DNA of 64,000 nucleotides from Bacteroidales bacterium (GTDB taxonomy: Bacteria; Bacteroidota; Bacteroidia; Bacteroidales; UBA932), in contig JAGBAO010000017.1 of the NCBI GenBank assembly GCA_017938925.1, positions 103,409 through 167,408 on the forward strand. Direction: 5' to 3'. Below, piece after piece: positions 41,923-50,666 of the stretch; position 1 is the first letter of the stretch; every line of letters starts with the position of its first letter. A program made the position numbers and the translations under genes. The notes beneath the pieces are model-generated. The model saw only the letters and a list, made by a program, of their open reading frames with translations, was not told where the DNA came from and ran no database searches.

Positions 41923-44241
41923 ATGAAGAAACTGTTTAACCACCTGATTTTAGCCCTGGCGGCTGTTTCGATGACCTCGTGCTGCCAGTCTGTCATGAAA
42001 CCTTCCATCCCCGTTGACAGGGAACTTGAAAGGAAGGTGGAGAATACATTGAAGGGCATGACCCTCGAAGAGAAGGTCGGTCAGATGACCCAGATCACTG
42101 TGACAGCCATCGCGGATGGCCTGAATCTGACTCAGGTGGCTGATTCCATGATCCGCGTCCATAAGATAGGATCGGTTCTTAACACTCCGGATGGTGAGGC
42201 TCAGACTCCTCAGGATTATGATGTCCTTGTCAAGGAGCTCAACAGGATGTCCATGGAGTACATCGGAATACCTTGCCTTTACGGTCTGGATCATATCCAT
42301 GGCGTAAGCTATGTGTCAGGAGGAACTCTTTTCCCTCAGGAAATCAATATTGCAGCTACTTTCAACCGCGATCATGCATACAATATGGGTAAGGTGACGG
42401 CATATGAGAGCCGTGCGGCAGACGTTCCGTGGACTTTCTCGCCTACGATGGACCTGGGACGCAATCCTGAGTGGCCGCGCATGTGGGAGAGCTTCGGCGA
42501 GGATGCTTATGTGAATGCCCAGATGGCTGTGGCAGAGACTCGCGGTCTGCAGGGTGACGATCCTAATCACGTGGGACCATACAATATCGCCGCCTGCGCA
42601 AAGCATTTCATGGGATATGGTGTGCCGGTGACAGGTCAGGACCGTACTCCGGCATCTATCGCGGCTTCAGAACTTCGTGAGAAACATTTCGAACCTTTCA
42701 AGGAGGCTCTCAGGGCTGGCTGCCTTTCTCTGATGGTCAACTCTGCCAGCAACAACGGTGTTCCGTTCCACTGCAATGCTGAACTCCTGACCGGATGGGT
42801 GAAGGAGGATCTCAACTGGGACGGTATGATCGTGACCGACTGGGCCGACATCGACAATCTTTACAACCGCGAGCGTGTCGCTTCTTCAAGAAAGGAGGCC
42901 GTGAAGCTTGCCATAAATGCTGGAATCGACATGGCGATGGTGCCTTATGACTGCCAGTTCTGCCTTGACCTCATCGAACTTGTCAACGAAGGAGAGGTGC
43001 CTATGTCACGTGTGGATGATGCCGTGCGTCGTGTCCTTCGTCTGAAGTACCGTCTCGGACTCTTCGACACTCCTGACACATCAGCGGAAGATTATCCTGA
43101 GTTTGGAGGAAAAGCTCATGCACAGCTCGCTTATGAGGCTGCGCTGGAGTCTCAGGTGCTCCTCAAGAACAACGGCATCCTGCCTCTGAAGAAGGACCTC
43201 CGTATTCTCCTTACAGGCCCTAATGCCGACAATATGAGGACCCTCAACGGAGGCTGGTCATACACATGGCAGGGCCATGGCGCGGCAAGACCGGAATATA
43301 CGGAGCAGTACAACACCATCTATGAGGCTCTTTCTCAGAAGTTCGAGAACATCACCTATGTCCCTGGAGTTACCTATAATCTTGAGAGCGGCAGCAAATG
43401 GAAATTCGACGAGGCCAATATCAAGCCGGCTGTTGCAGCTGCCCGCAGGTCTGACGTCATCATCGCCTGCATAGGTGAAAATTCATATTGCGAGACTCCT
43501 GGTAACGACAATGACCTTGACCTCTCTGACAACCAGAAGGCTCTGGTGAAGGCCCTCGCTGCCACCGGACGTCCTATCATCCTCATCCTGAACGAGGGAC
43601 GCCCTCGTATCATCAATGACATAGAGAATCTGGCCTCCGCAGTCGTGGATATCATGCTTCCTGGAAACTATGGCGCAGATGCTCTTGCAGCACTTCTTGC
43701 CGGCGATGAGAACTTCAGCGGAAGGCTGCCGTTCACCTATCCTAAGTACACCAACAAGTTCGCTGTCTATGACTACAAGCCGTCAGAGAACCAGGGAACC
43801 ATGGCTGGTGTTTATAACTACAATGCTGTCATGGATGTCCAGTGGCCGTTCGGACATGGTCTGAGCTACACCACATTCGAGTACTCTGACATGACGGTTT
43901 CAGCGGAGAACTTCGCTTCCGGCGATGTGCTTAAGGTGACCGTTGACGTGACCAACACAGGCGAAGTGGCAGGAAAGGAAAGCGTCCTGCTGTTCTCGTC
44001 TGACCTTTATGCAAGTTCGACTCCTGACGTACGCCGTCTGCGTGCCTTTGACAAGGTTCTCCTTCAGCCTGGCGAGACAAAGACTGTGACTTTCCAGCTC
44101 CCTGCTACGGATCTTGCATTCGTCAACTACTACGGACAGTGGACTCTCGAGAAGGGTGACTTCATCCTCTCATGCGGTTCGGAGAGCGTCAAGGTGACCT
44201 GCACTGAGACCCTCCTCTGCAGCACCCCTAACATTGACTGA
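41923..44241 (+). CDS. GH3 beta-glucosidase-type lipoprotein
   Basis: 772 residues with a lipoprotein signal (VSMTSCCQS). The N-terminal barrel has YGLDHIHGVSYVSGGTLFPQ, CAKHFMGYG and the nucleophile Asp306 in GMIVTDWADI. The second alpha/beta domain supplies the acid/base from the GENSYCET stretch (519-526). The C-terminal FN3-like domain includes GHGLSYTTFEYSD and VTNTGEVAGKE. This is the usual three-domain length for Bacteroidales GH3 enzymes that remove terminal beta-glucose or beta-xylose. It is at the right end of the accessory locus; dut follows 26 bases later. Confidence 0.92.
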   Translation: MKKLFNHLILALAAVSMTSCCQSVMKPSIPVDRELERKVENTLKGMTLEEKVGQMTQITVTAIADGLNLTQVADSMIRVHKIGSVLNTPDGEAQTPQDYDVLVKELNRMSMEYIGIPCLYGLDHIHGVSYVSGGTLFPQEINIAATFNRDHAYNMGKVTAYESRAADVPWTFSPTMDLGRNPEWPRMWESFGEDAYVNAQMAVAETRGLQGDDPNHVGPYNIAACAKHFMGYGVPVTGQDRTPASIAASELREKHFEPFKEALRAGCLSLMVNSASNNGVPFHCNAELLTGWVKEDLNWDGMIVTDWADIDNLYNRERVASSRKEAVKLAINAGIDMAMVPYDCQFCLDLIELVNEGEVPMSRVDDAVRRVLRLKYRLGLFDTPDTSAEDYPEFGGKAHAQLAYEAALESQVLLKNNGILPLKKDLRILLTGPNADNMRTLNGGWSYTWQGHGAARPEYTEQYNTIYEALSQKFENITYVPGVTYNLESGSKWKFDEANIKPAVAAARRSDVIIACIGENSYCETPGNDNDLDLSDNQKALVKALAATGRPIILILNEGRPRIINDIENLASAVVDIMLPGNYGADALAALLAGDENFSGRLPFTYPKYTNKFAVYDYKPSENQGTMAGVYNYNAVMDVQWPFGHGLSYTTFEYSDMTVSAENFASGDVLKVTVDVTNTGEVAGKESVLLFSSDLYASSTPDVRRLRAFDKVLLQPGETKTVTFQLPATDLAFVNYYGQWTLEKGDFILSCGSESVKVTCTETLLCSTPNID

Positions 44242-44267
44242 TGCCCCCGCCTAAAATTAAATGAATC

Positions 44268-44699
44268 ATGAAAGTAAAGATAGTAAACAGATCAGCCTAT
44301 CCCACCCCGGCATACGCAACAGAAAAGTCCGCCGGAGTGGACCTGAAGGCAAACATAACGGAACCGGTCACTCTCGGTCCTCTTGAGCGTGCGATGATCC
44401 CCACAGGACTTTTCATAGCGCTTCCGGATGGCACTGAAGCCCAGGTACGTCCCCGCAGCGGTCTTGCGGCGAAGTATGGAATCTCAGTCCTGAACTCTCC
44501 CGGCACCATCGATGCGGACTACCGTGGCGAGGTGAAGGTCATCCTGGTCAACCTCTCCAACGAGCCCTTCGTGGTCAATCCTGGCGAAAGGATAGCTCAG
44601 ATGGTAGTGGCCCGATACGAGAAGGTTGAGTGGGATGAGGTTGAGGTCCTGGATGAAACAGAGCGAGGCCAGGGCGGTTTCGGCAGCACCGGCCGCTAG
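44268..44699 (+). CDS. dut: dUTP diphosphatase
   Basis: 143 residues with all five dUTPase motifs in order: AGVDLKAN (I), [11 protein letters not shown] (II), [17 protein letters not shown] (III), GERIAQMVV (IV) and the C-terminal [11 protein letters not shown] (V). It is a cytoplasmic homotrimer that splits dUTP to dUMP and pyrophosphate, keeping uracil out of DNA and feeding thymidylate synthesis. A strong terminator follows 10 bases after its stop. Confidence 0.97.
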   Translation: MKVKIVNRSAYPTPAYATEKSAGVDLKANITEPVTLGPLERAMIPTGLFIALPDGTEAQVRPRSGLAAKYGISVLNSPGTIDADYRGEVKVILVNLSNEPFVVNPGERIAQMVVARYEKVEWDEVEVLDETERGQGGFGSTGR

Positions 44700-44709
44700 C
44701 ATATTCAGG

Positions 44710-44742
44710 CAGACCTGCTCCATCTGACGCAGGTCTGTTTTT
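44710..44742 (+). terminator. Intrinsic terminator after dut
   Basis: CAGACCTGC (44710-44718) pairs perfectly with GCAGGTCTG (44729-44737) and is followed by TTTTT. The T-run ends in a G, making the TTTG used by the next promoter. Confidence 0.85.
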
Positions 44743-44770
44743 GTAACTTGCTGCCTCTCAACGTAGTTTG
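44740..44770 (+). promoter_or_regulatory. Candidate promoter of murF
   Basis: TTTG (44740-44743) from the terminator T-run, 19 bases, then GTAGTTTG (44763-44770), which keeps TTTG of the -7 but not its first TA. The predicted start near 44777 leaves a very short leader. Confidence 0.45.
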
Positions 44771-44790
44771 TGATTAAAAATATGCATAAG

Positions 44791-46176
44791 ATGTCAATAC
44801 AGCAGATATATACGATATTCAAATCGTGCGGAGGAGTCGTGACGACAGACAGCCGTGCAATCAAGGGCGGAGAACTCTTTTTTGCCCTTAAAGGCGAGAA
44901 TTTTGACGGAAACGAATATGCCCTCAAGGCTCTTGAGGCAGGTGCGGCATACGCGGTGGTGAACCGGGACTCCTCAGTGGCAGCCCTGGCAGGGGAGAAC
45001 CCTCGTCTTATTCCGGTCGAGGACACTCTTAAGACTCTTCAGGAACTGGCCCGCTGGCACAGATCCATGACCTTCGTGGACGGCAAGCCACTGACGGTCA
45101 TTGCTCTGACCGGAACCAACGGCAAGACCACCACCAAGGAACTCATCCGTGAAGTCCTCTCTGTGAAATATCGTGTGACTGCGACGGAAGGCAACCTGAA
45201 CAACAGCATAGGTGTTCCGCTGACTCTCCTGAAGATCAATTCCGAGACACAGATTGCGGTTGTGGAGATGGGAGCCAGTCATCCGGGTGACATCAAGGAA
45301 CTTGTGGATATCGCACTGCCTAACTTCGGTCTCATCACCAATGTCGGCAAGGCGCATCTCCTTGGTTTCGGAAGTTTCGAGGGTGTGAAGAGGACAAAGG
45401 GAGAGCTCTATGACTATCTCCGCAGGACTTCAGACAAGGTCTTCCTGAATGTGGACAACCCGCATCTGTGTGCCATGGCCTCTGAACGCAACCTTCAGAA
45501 CGATCCGGAGCGTCCTTATTCTCTCGTCCTCCCGTATGGACTGGAATATTCCGGCGCCTCAGTTCTCCCGTCCGATCCTGAACATCCATATCTCCGCATC
45601 CGATTCTCTCAGGATACGACTTTGACCACCAGCCTGATAGGCTCCTACAATGCCGACAACGTGATGGCGGCCATAGCTGTCGGCACCCATTTCGGAATCT
45701 CGTTCGAAGACGCCTGTGCGGCAATAGCGGCATACATCCCTTCAAACAACCGCTCCCAGATGACCTCCACGCAGCGCAATACCCTGATTGTGGATGCCTA
45801 CAACGCCAATCCGACCAGTGTTGATGCGGCTCTGGCCAACTTTGCAAATGTCAAGGCACCTCAGAAGATCGTCCTTCTTGGCGACATGCTTGAGCTCGGT
45901 GAGGATTCTCTTCAGGAGCATATGTCTGTCGTGACAAAGGTTCAGGAATCCGGCCTCGATCTGGCCTGCCTGGTAGGAGAGGAATTCGGAAAGGCACTCA
46001 AGGAGCTCGGCCTTTCTGCCTCCGGCTGTCCGGACACAGCCAAGCTGAGTCTGAAATGGTTCCCGGATTCCCAGGCTCTGGCTGACTGGCTGGATGACCG
46101 GAAAATAACAGGTGCCACGGTCCTCATAAAAGGATCCCGCGGCACCCGTATGGAAAAGACGATCCCGTCCCTTTAG
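44791..46176 (+). CDS. murF: UDP-N-acetylmuramoyl-tripeptide--D-alanyl-D-alanine ligase
   Basis: 461 residues from the ATG at 44791 (MSIQQIYTIF), which fits the usual N-terminus; an ATG at 44782 and a GTG at 44770 are also in frame. The N-terminal uridine-binding domain has TTDSRAIKGGELFFALKGENFDG. The ATP loop is LTGTNGKTTTKELI, followed by the EMGASHPGDI and NVGKAHLLGFGS blocks, and then the C-terminal ligase domain with VDAYNANPTSVDAAL and LLGDMLELG. It adds D-Ala-D-Ala to the peptidoglycan precursor in the cytoplasm. It is alone here rather than in a dcw cluster. Confidence 0.95.
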   Translation: MSIQQIYTIFKSCGGVVTTDSRAIKGGELFFALKGENFDGNEYALKALEAGAAYAVVNRDSSVAALAGENPRLIPVEDTLKTLQELARWHRSMTFVDGKPLTVIALTGTNGKTTTKELIREVLSVKYRVTATEGNLNNSIGVPLTLLKINSETQIAVVEMGASHPGDIKELVDIALPNFGLITNVGKAHLLGFGSFEGVKRTKGELYDYLRRTSDKVFLNVDNPHLCAMASERNLQNDPERPYSLVLPYGLEYSGASVLPSDPEHPYLRIRFSQDTTLTTSLIGSYNADNVMAAIAVGTHFGISFEDACAAIAAYIPSNNRSQMTSTQRNTLIVDAYNANPTSVDAALANFANVKAPQKIVLLGDMLELGEDSLQEHMSVVTKVQESGLDLACLVGEEFGKALKELGLSASGCPDTAKLSLKWFPDSQALADWLDDRKITGATVLIKGSRGTRMEKTIPSL

Positions 46177-46658
46177 TTTCCAAGGAGGACGGTTTCAATT
46201 TCGGTCTTGAATTTACCCTTGTCCCTTGCTCCGACCGTCATGACAGGCTCTCCATTGAGAGGAATGTACATGATGGCCGGGATTGAACTGATATTGAATG
46301 CAGCGGCAAGATCGCGGTTCTTGTCGATGTCCACCTTATATATCACTATCTTGCCGTCATACTCCTTTGCAAGTTCCTCAAGAATAGGACTTATCCTCTG
46401 GCACGGCCCGCACCATGTGGCGGTGAAATCCACTATGGCAGGTTTGTCTCCAAGATATTTAAGTCCCTCCGCAGTCATGTCATAGACCTTGGCATTGAAA
46501 CTGGCAGCGTTCAGCTCCTGAACTCCTGCTGTCTTTGTCTGAGCGCTCTTGACCGGGCTGTCTGTGTTCTTCTCTGTTCTGGCTCCGGCATTCCCGCAGG
46601 ATGCGAGCACAATCACGATTCCGGCGACCATGGCCACCAATTTATACAAGCTTTTCAT
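46173..46658 (-). CDS. Thioredoxin-like lipoprotein
   Basis: 161 residues with a lipoprotein signal (VIVLASCGN, Cys 21), a spacer of about 30 residues, and a thioredoxin domain with the active site ATWCGPCQRISP and the cis-proline loop ISSIPAIMY. The WCGPC site is that of a reductant thioredoxin, not DsbA. Placed in the periplasm, it would reduce or isomerise disulfides there, drawing electrons from a membrane carrier that is not in the window. Overlaps the murF stop by four bases, tail to tail. Confidence 0.9.
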   Translation of the reverse strand: MKSLYKLVAMVAGIVIVLASCGNAGARTEKNTDSPVKSAQTKTAGVQELNAASFNAKVYDMTAEGLKYLGDKPAIVDFTATWCGPCQRISPILEELAKEYDGKIVIYKVDIDKNRDLAAAFNISSIPAIMYIPLNGEPVMTVGARDKGKFKTEIETVLLGN

Positions 46659-46707
46659 ATCCTCAGTATTTTAGTTCTCCAAATATACACAAAATAGACC
46701 GAATTTG

Positions 46708-46715
46708 TATCTTTG
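46708..46715 (+). promoter_or_regulatory. -7 element of the binding-protein gene
   Basis: TATCTTTG lies 11 bases before the ATG at 46726, so the transcript would be nearly leaderless. No -33 match is seen. Confidence 0.5.
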
Positions 46716-46725
46716 TCTTGATATT

Positions 46726-47871
46726 ATGCAAAGACCTCTACATATCCTGCTGCTTATTCTTGTCATGACCGTCATGGCTGGGAGCTGCATTGATGTCCAG
46801 ACTGAACCGAAGACCAGCTGCGCATATGCAGGATACTTCGATATCTGTCGGGTGGGGAAGGACAGCCTGAGTGCAGTCGTGGCCATTTCCCCATATACCG
46901 GCCAGAGAGATACACTTGTCCTGGATCGCCCGCTGAGCAATATAGTCTGCATGTCTTCTTCGCAGGTGGCAGGTCTGGCTGCGATAGGAGCAGATTCCGT
47001 AATTTCCGCCGTTTCGGGAATAAAGTATATTTCCAATCCCGCAATCCGTGCCAGGGCAGAAGTCGATGGTCACATGGCTGGCGGCCAGAGCAGAGTCTAT
47101 GATATAGGATATGAATCATCTCTGGACTATGAGCGCATCTTGAAACTGAATCCGGATATTGTGCTGACATATACAGTGTCCGGGGCAGAGCTGCAATACA
47201 TCACACGTCTGCGTTCGTTAGGCGTCAGAGTGCTTGTCCTGCACGATCATCTTGAAGATCATCCACTTGCAAGAGCGGAATATATAAGACTGTATGGCGC
47301 TCTGACCGGCCGGCAGGCGCTCGCTGACTCTCTTTTCGAGGAAATATCCTCCCGGTATGAGTCTCTGGCTGCGAGACCGGATGATAAATCCGACAGAGTG
47401 AATGTGCTCCTGAATGTTCCGTATGGCGATGCCTGGTATATCCCGGGAGAGGAAAGCTATATGGCAAGGCTGATCCGGGATGCTGGTGGTGAAGTGCTTG
47501 GGGCACGACCAGGAACTTCCATCTCAGGCACGGTTACTTTGGAACAGGCCTATGAGTTGTCACAGGAAGCGGATATATGGCTCAACCCAGGACCATTCCG
47601 CACCAGAAAGGAACTTGGAAATGCCCATCACGCCTTCCCGATGTTCGGTCCGCTGAAAAATGGAAAGCCTATATATAACAACACCCTCAGGACAACGCCC
47701 GAGGGTGGTAATGATTTCTGGGAAAGCGGATCTGTCCGTCCGGACCTTATTCTGGAAGACCTTATCCGGATCTTCTCCGATCACTCTCTTGGTATATACG
47801 GAAGTGATTCCCTGGATGTCATTTCGCCGGAATCAGAACCCGCTCTAGAATATCACTTTCAGGTCAAATAG
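46726..47871 (+). CDS. BtuF/FepB-type periplasmic substrate-binding lipoprotein
   Basis: 381 residues from the ATG at 46726; the reading from 46705 starts within the promoter. It has a lipoprotein signal (VMAGSCIDV). The type III binding-protein fold shows PLSNIVCMSSSQVAGLAAIGADSVISAVSG, YERILKLNPDIVLTY and LGVRVLVLHDH, then RVNVLLNVPYGDAWYIPG in the second lobe. Family members bind cobalamin or ferric siderophores for an ABC importer; the permease and ATPase are not in the window. There is no cobalamin riboswitch in the 67-bp upstream gap. Its 3' end overlaps the opposite gene by 27 bases. Confidence 0.88.
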   Translation: MQRPLHILLLILVMTVMAGSCIDVQTEPKTSCAYAGYFDICRVGKDSLSAVVAISPYTGQRDTLVLDRPLSNIVCMSSSQVAGLAAIGADSVISAVSGIKYISNPAIRARAEVDGHMAGGQSRVYDIGYESSLDYERILKLNPDIVLTYTVSGAELQYITRLRSLGVRVLVLHDHLEDHPLARAEYIRLYGALTGRQALADSLFEEISSRYESLAARPDDKSDRVNVLLNVPYGDAWYIPGEESYMARLIRDAGGEVLGARPGTSISGTVTLEQAYELSQEADIWLNPGPFRTRKELGNAHHAFPMFGPLKNGKPIYNNTLRTTPEGGNDFWESGSVRPDLILEDLIRIFSDHSLGIYGSDSLDVISPESEPALEYHFQVK

Positions 47872-48384
47872 CGGATTTCCGCAGAACTCAGCCTTGAACC
47901 CGGTCTCTCCAGCAGATCTTTCCGCCAGAACCTTCTGAACGTCCAGTTCCACTGCAACCAGGTCTCCGATTCTCAGTGAAACCCTCAGGGATGCCTTGCA
48001 GATGGCATCTTCAAGAGCTTCCTTGATTCCTTCAAGATTTCCTTTTAGTTCTCCGAGAGTGTACTCATTCTCTTTATTGTCAAGAACAACAGGATTATAC
48101 AGCGGCATGGGAAGAAGCGACGTGTGATCCAGACATGAAGAAAATGCCAGGTCTTCATCTGAGCAGTAAAGCAGCGCTCCCATTCCGAATCCGTCATAAT
48201 ACCTGGACACGAACTTCGCTCCGACGCATTTTCCGGCCTTGCTTATCCTGGCGAACACGACAGGAGTCCAATAAACCTTCTCCACGCCGTCAGGCACATA
48301 GAAATCCCTGCCTTCCTTCTCCCACGTCGTGTCAGGACGGCAATAGCAGAGTTCGCTGTCGTATGGCTTTACTGTGATATTCAT
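47845..48384 (-). CDS. Conserved hypothetical protein
   Basis: 179 residues, no signal peptide and no membrane segment. It has VYWTPVVFARISKAGKCVGAKFVSRYYDGFGMGALLYCSDEDLAFSSCLDHTSLLP and a C-terminal helical part (NLEGIKEALEDAICKASLRVSLRIGDLVAVEL). The C-terminal VSLRIGDLVAVELD pattern recalls fumarylacetoacetase-like folds, but no metal-binding set is evident, and I do not assign a function. Its start codon shares one base with the stop of the exonuclease gene, so it is in the dnaN-exonuclease transcription unit. Confidence 0.7.
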   Translation of the reverse strand: MNITVKPYDSELCYCRPDTTWEKEGRDFYVPDGVEKVYWTPVVFARISKAGKCVGAKFVSRYYDGFGMGALLYCSDEDLAFSSCLDHTSLLPMPLYNPVVLDNKENEYTLGELKGNLEGIKEALEDAICKASLRVSLRIGDLVAVELDVQKVLAERSAGETGFKAEFCGNPLFDLKVIF

Positions 48385-49295
48385 TATTTTTCCTGAGAGA
48401 ACAGGTCACCCAGTCCTTCGAACGGAGTGTATCCCTTGGTTCTTGGAATCGGTGCGGTGCGGGCAGGCATTGCAGCTTTCTTCTCAGCCTCGAACTGGGC
48501 CTTGAGCATGCTGAACTGCCTCTTGGTGTCCAGTGTGAAGTCTCCGTTGTCGATCCATGCGAAATATGATGGCTCGCTGAAATAGACCTCGCGTGCAGTC
48601 TTGCCCTTGTGCTTTCCAAAACTTATTGTCGGCTCATCCTTGTCGTTGAGGATCAGACGTCCTGCATAGTCCACTGTCCTCTGCTTTGTCGAGAATTTTG
48701 CAAGTTTGTCGACATTGTTCTCAATACGCGGGTCTCCGGCATATCTGTCCAGCTGGCCTTTCAGCACCTCGTATGTGGCGAGTGTGTCTGCCTCGGCGGC
48801 ATGTGCGTTCTCTAGCTCGCGTCCGCAATAGAACATATAGGCGGCCTTCAGTGTACGTGGCTCCATTGCATGGAAGATGTTCTGCACATCCACCATCTGC
48901 ATTGCGTGAAGATCGATTTCAGGATGCTTGTCGGTGTATCTGCGCACCCTTTCGATCTCTTCGGCCAGCATCGGCAGGTCGAACTTCGCAGAGTTGAATC
49001 CGGCGAGGTCGCTGCCTGTGAGCCACTCTGTCACTTCCTCTGCGATCTGATAGAAGGTAGGGCAGTCCGCAAGGTCTTCCGCCGAGATCCCATGAACGGC
49101 CTGCGCAGAAGGGTTGATCTCCCTCTGGCACTGACGCTCATAGTCCCATGGCTTCACCCTCCATGTCTTCACCCTCTGCTCTCCACCGGGCATGATCTTC
49201 ACAAAGCAGAGCTCAATGATCGAGTCTGACGCGATATTGAGCCCCGTGCTTTCTATGTCAAAAAACAATAATGGTCTTTCGAGATTCAGTTCCAT
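48384..49295 (-). CDS. DnaQ-family 3'-5' exonuclease
   Basis: 303 residues. The DEDDh exonuclease domain (1-180) shows FFDIESTGLN (Asp13, Glu15), GFNSAKFDLPML and HAAEADTLATYEVL. The C-terminal part (about 200-303) includes GKHKGKTAREVYFSEPSYFAWIDNGDFTLDTK, a domain seen in other Bacteroidota exonucleases of this type, thought to bind DNA. It would remove 3' nucleotides in the cytoplasm, as a proofreading subunit or repair nuclease. It lies 32 bases downstream of dnaN, so a replication role is likely. Confidence 0.88.
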   Translation of the reverse strand: MELNLERPLLFFDIESTGLNIASDSIIELCFVKIMPGGEQRVKTWRVKPWDYERQCQREINPSAQAVHGISAEDLADCPTFYQIAEEVTEWLTGSDLAGFNSAKFDLPMLAEEIERVRRYTDKHPEIDLHAMQMVDVQNIFHAMEPRTLKAAYMFYCGRELENAHAAEADTLATYEVLKGQLDRYAGDPRIENNVDKLAKFSTKQRTVDYAGRLILNDKDEPTISFGKHKGKTAREVYFSEPSYFAWIDNGDFTLDTKRQFSMLKAQFEAEKKAAMPARTAPIPRTKGYTPFEGLGDLFSQEK

Positions 49296-49327
49296 ATAGA
49301 TTATTCAGTAAGTCCCCTCCACGCGCT

Positions 49328-50449
49328 TTAGCTTATCATGATCGGCATGATGATTCCGCAGATCTTCTCGCTCTCTTCCTCGTCCTCGGCAGGAACCACG
49401 AGGGCAGCCCTCTTGCTGTCCAGGAACTTCATCACGATCTCTCCGCAGCTCATGTTGGAAAGGATCTCGATGATGAAAGGAGACTTGAATCCGATGGTGA
49501 GTTCCTCACCGTCATACTGGCACTGCATTGTCTCGTGCGCAGCGATGGAGAATCCGAGGTCCTGAGCTGAGATCATGAGGCTTCCGCTCTTGAGGTCGAA
49601 CTTGATGTGGTTAGAAGCCTTGTTCGAGCAGACAGACACGCGGCGCACTGTGTTGAGAAGCTGTGCGCGGTTGATTCTCAGGATGTTGGAGTTGTTCTGA
49701 GGGATCACGTCACGGTATTTTGGATACTTGCCCACGACCAGGCGGCAGATCACCATTGTCTGACCGAATGTGAACACTGCGTTCTTGGCGTCGAAAGCCA
49801 CCTCTACAGTCTCGACATCCTTTCCGATGATGGCCTTGAGGATTGCAGCCGGCTTCTTGTGAAGGATGAATGATGCCTTCTCTGATGCCTTCACGTCAGT
49901 TGTGGTGTAGCAGATGAGCTTGTGCGAGTCAGACGCCACGAGAGTAGTCGATGCAAGGTCGATGTCGAAGAGGATACCGTTCATCGCCGGACGGATCTCG
50001 TCGTCAGCAGTTGCATAGATAGTGCTTGAAATTCCGTCCACCAGACTCTGTGCAGGGAACTGGAGGGTCACTGCAGTCTCGTCTGTGCCAGTGATTTCAG
50101 GATAATCCTCTGCAGGGAAATACGGAAGCGTGGATTCTCCGCTTGCCCAGCTGCATGTGAATGCACTGTCGCTTGTGGTCTCGATTGTGAGTGGCTGGTC
50201 AGGAAGCTCCTTGAGCAGATCCATCATGTGCTTTGCCGGAACTGCAATGCGTCCTTCTTCAGCTGTGCTTTCCACTTCGATGCGTGTCCTGAGTGTCAGT
50301 TCCGAATCTGAAGCTGTGATCTCCAGCGTGTTTCCCTTGAGGTCGAAAAGGAAGTTCTCAAGGATTGGAAGCGGTGATTTTGCAGGGATTGCCTTGGCAA
50401 CAGCCATGACTCCTCTGAGCAGTTCTGAACTTGAAATGATAAGTTTCAT
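49328..50449 (-). CDS. dnaN: DNA polymerase III beta subunit (sliding clamp)
   Basis: 373 residues, the normal clamp length, with three repeated clamp domains. Marks include the N-terminal MKLIISSSELLRGVMAVAKAIPAKSPLPILENFLFD, YPEITGTDETAV, GKYPKYRDVIP and the C-terminal IIMPIMIS. The ring of two subunits keeps the replicative polymerase on DNA. In this lineage dnaN is separate from dnaA, and no oriC is seen in the window. Confidence 0.97.
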   Translation of the reverse strand: MKLIISSSELLRGVMAVAKAIPAKSPLPILENFLFDLKGNTLEITASDSELTLRTRIEVESTAEEGRIAVPAKHMMDLLKELPDQPLTIETTSDSAFTCSWASGESTLPYFPAEDYPEITGTDETAVTLQFPAQSLVDGISSTIYATADDEIRPAMNGILFDIDLASTTLVASDSHKLICYTTTDVKASEKASFILHKKPAAILKAIIGKDVETVEVAFDAKNAVFTFGQTMVICRLVVGKYPKYRDVIPQNNSNILRINRAQLLNTVRRVSVCSNKASNHIKFDLKSGSLMISAQDLGFSIAAHETMQCQYDGEELTIGFKSPFIIEILSNMSCGEIVMKFLDSKRAALVVPAEDEEESEKICGIIMPIMIS

Positions 50450-50519
50450 ATCTTATAGCGTTTAAATTATTTCAAACCGTTCCGGTGGCGCCAGCCGCCA
50501 CTACGGCATAATAAGCCAA

Positions 50520-50527
50520 CAAATGTA
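50520..50527 (-). promoter_or_regulatory. -7 element upstream of dnaN
   Basis: TACATTTG on the minus strand (50527-50520), about 70 bases before the dnaN ATG. A TTTG at 50556-50553 is 25 bases away, longer than usual. Confidence 0.4.
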
Positions 50528-50594
50528 GTAATTAAAACTTGAATTACCGCCCCAAAACTTCGAAATATTGGCATTATTTTTGATTTTTGTGCTC

Positions 50595-50631
50595 CGGTTT
50601 GCCGGCAGCATACGGCTGCCTGCAAAAACCG
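50595..50631. repeat. Inverted repeat in the dnaN/htrA gap
   Basis: The core TTTGCCGGCAG (50598-50608) pairs with CTGCCTGCAAA (50616-50626), one mismatch in 11. CGG and CCG flank the arms and could extend the stem with one bulge. It could be a hairpin in the htrA leader or a protein site. Confidence 0.5.
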
Positions 50632-50666
50632 TGACAGAAAAATAACAGTAAAACGATATTATATTT

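Noticed and set aside
46659-46725. Cobalamin riboswitch upstream of the BtuF/FepB-like gene
   Set aside because: The gap of 67 bases is too short and holds no B12-box-like sequence.
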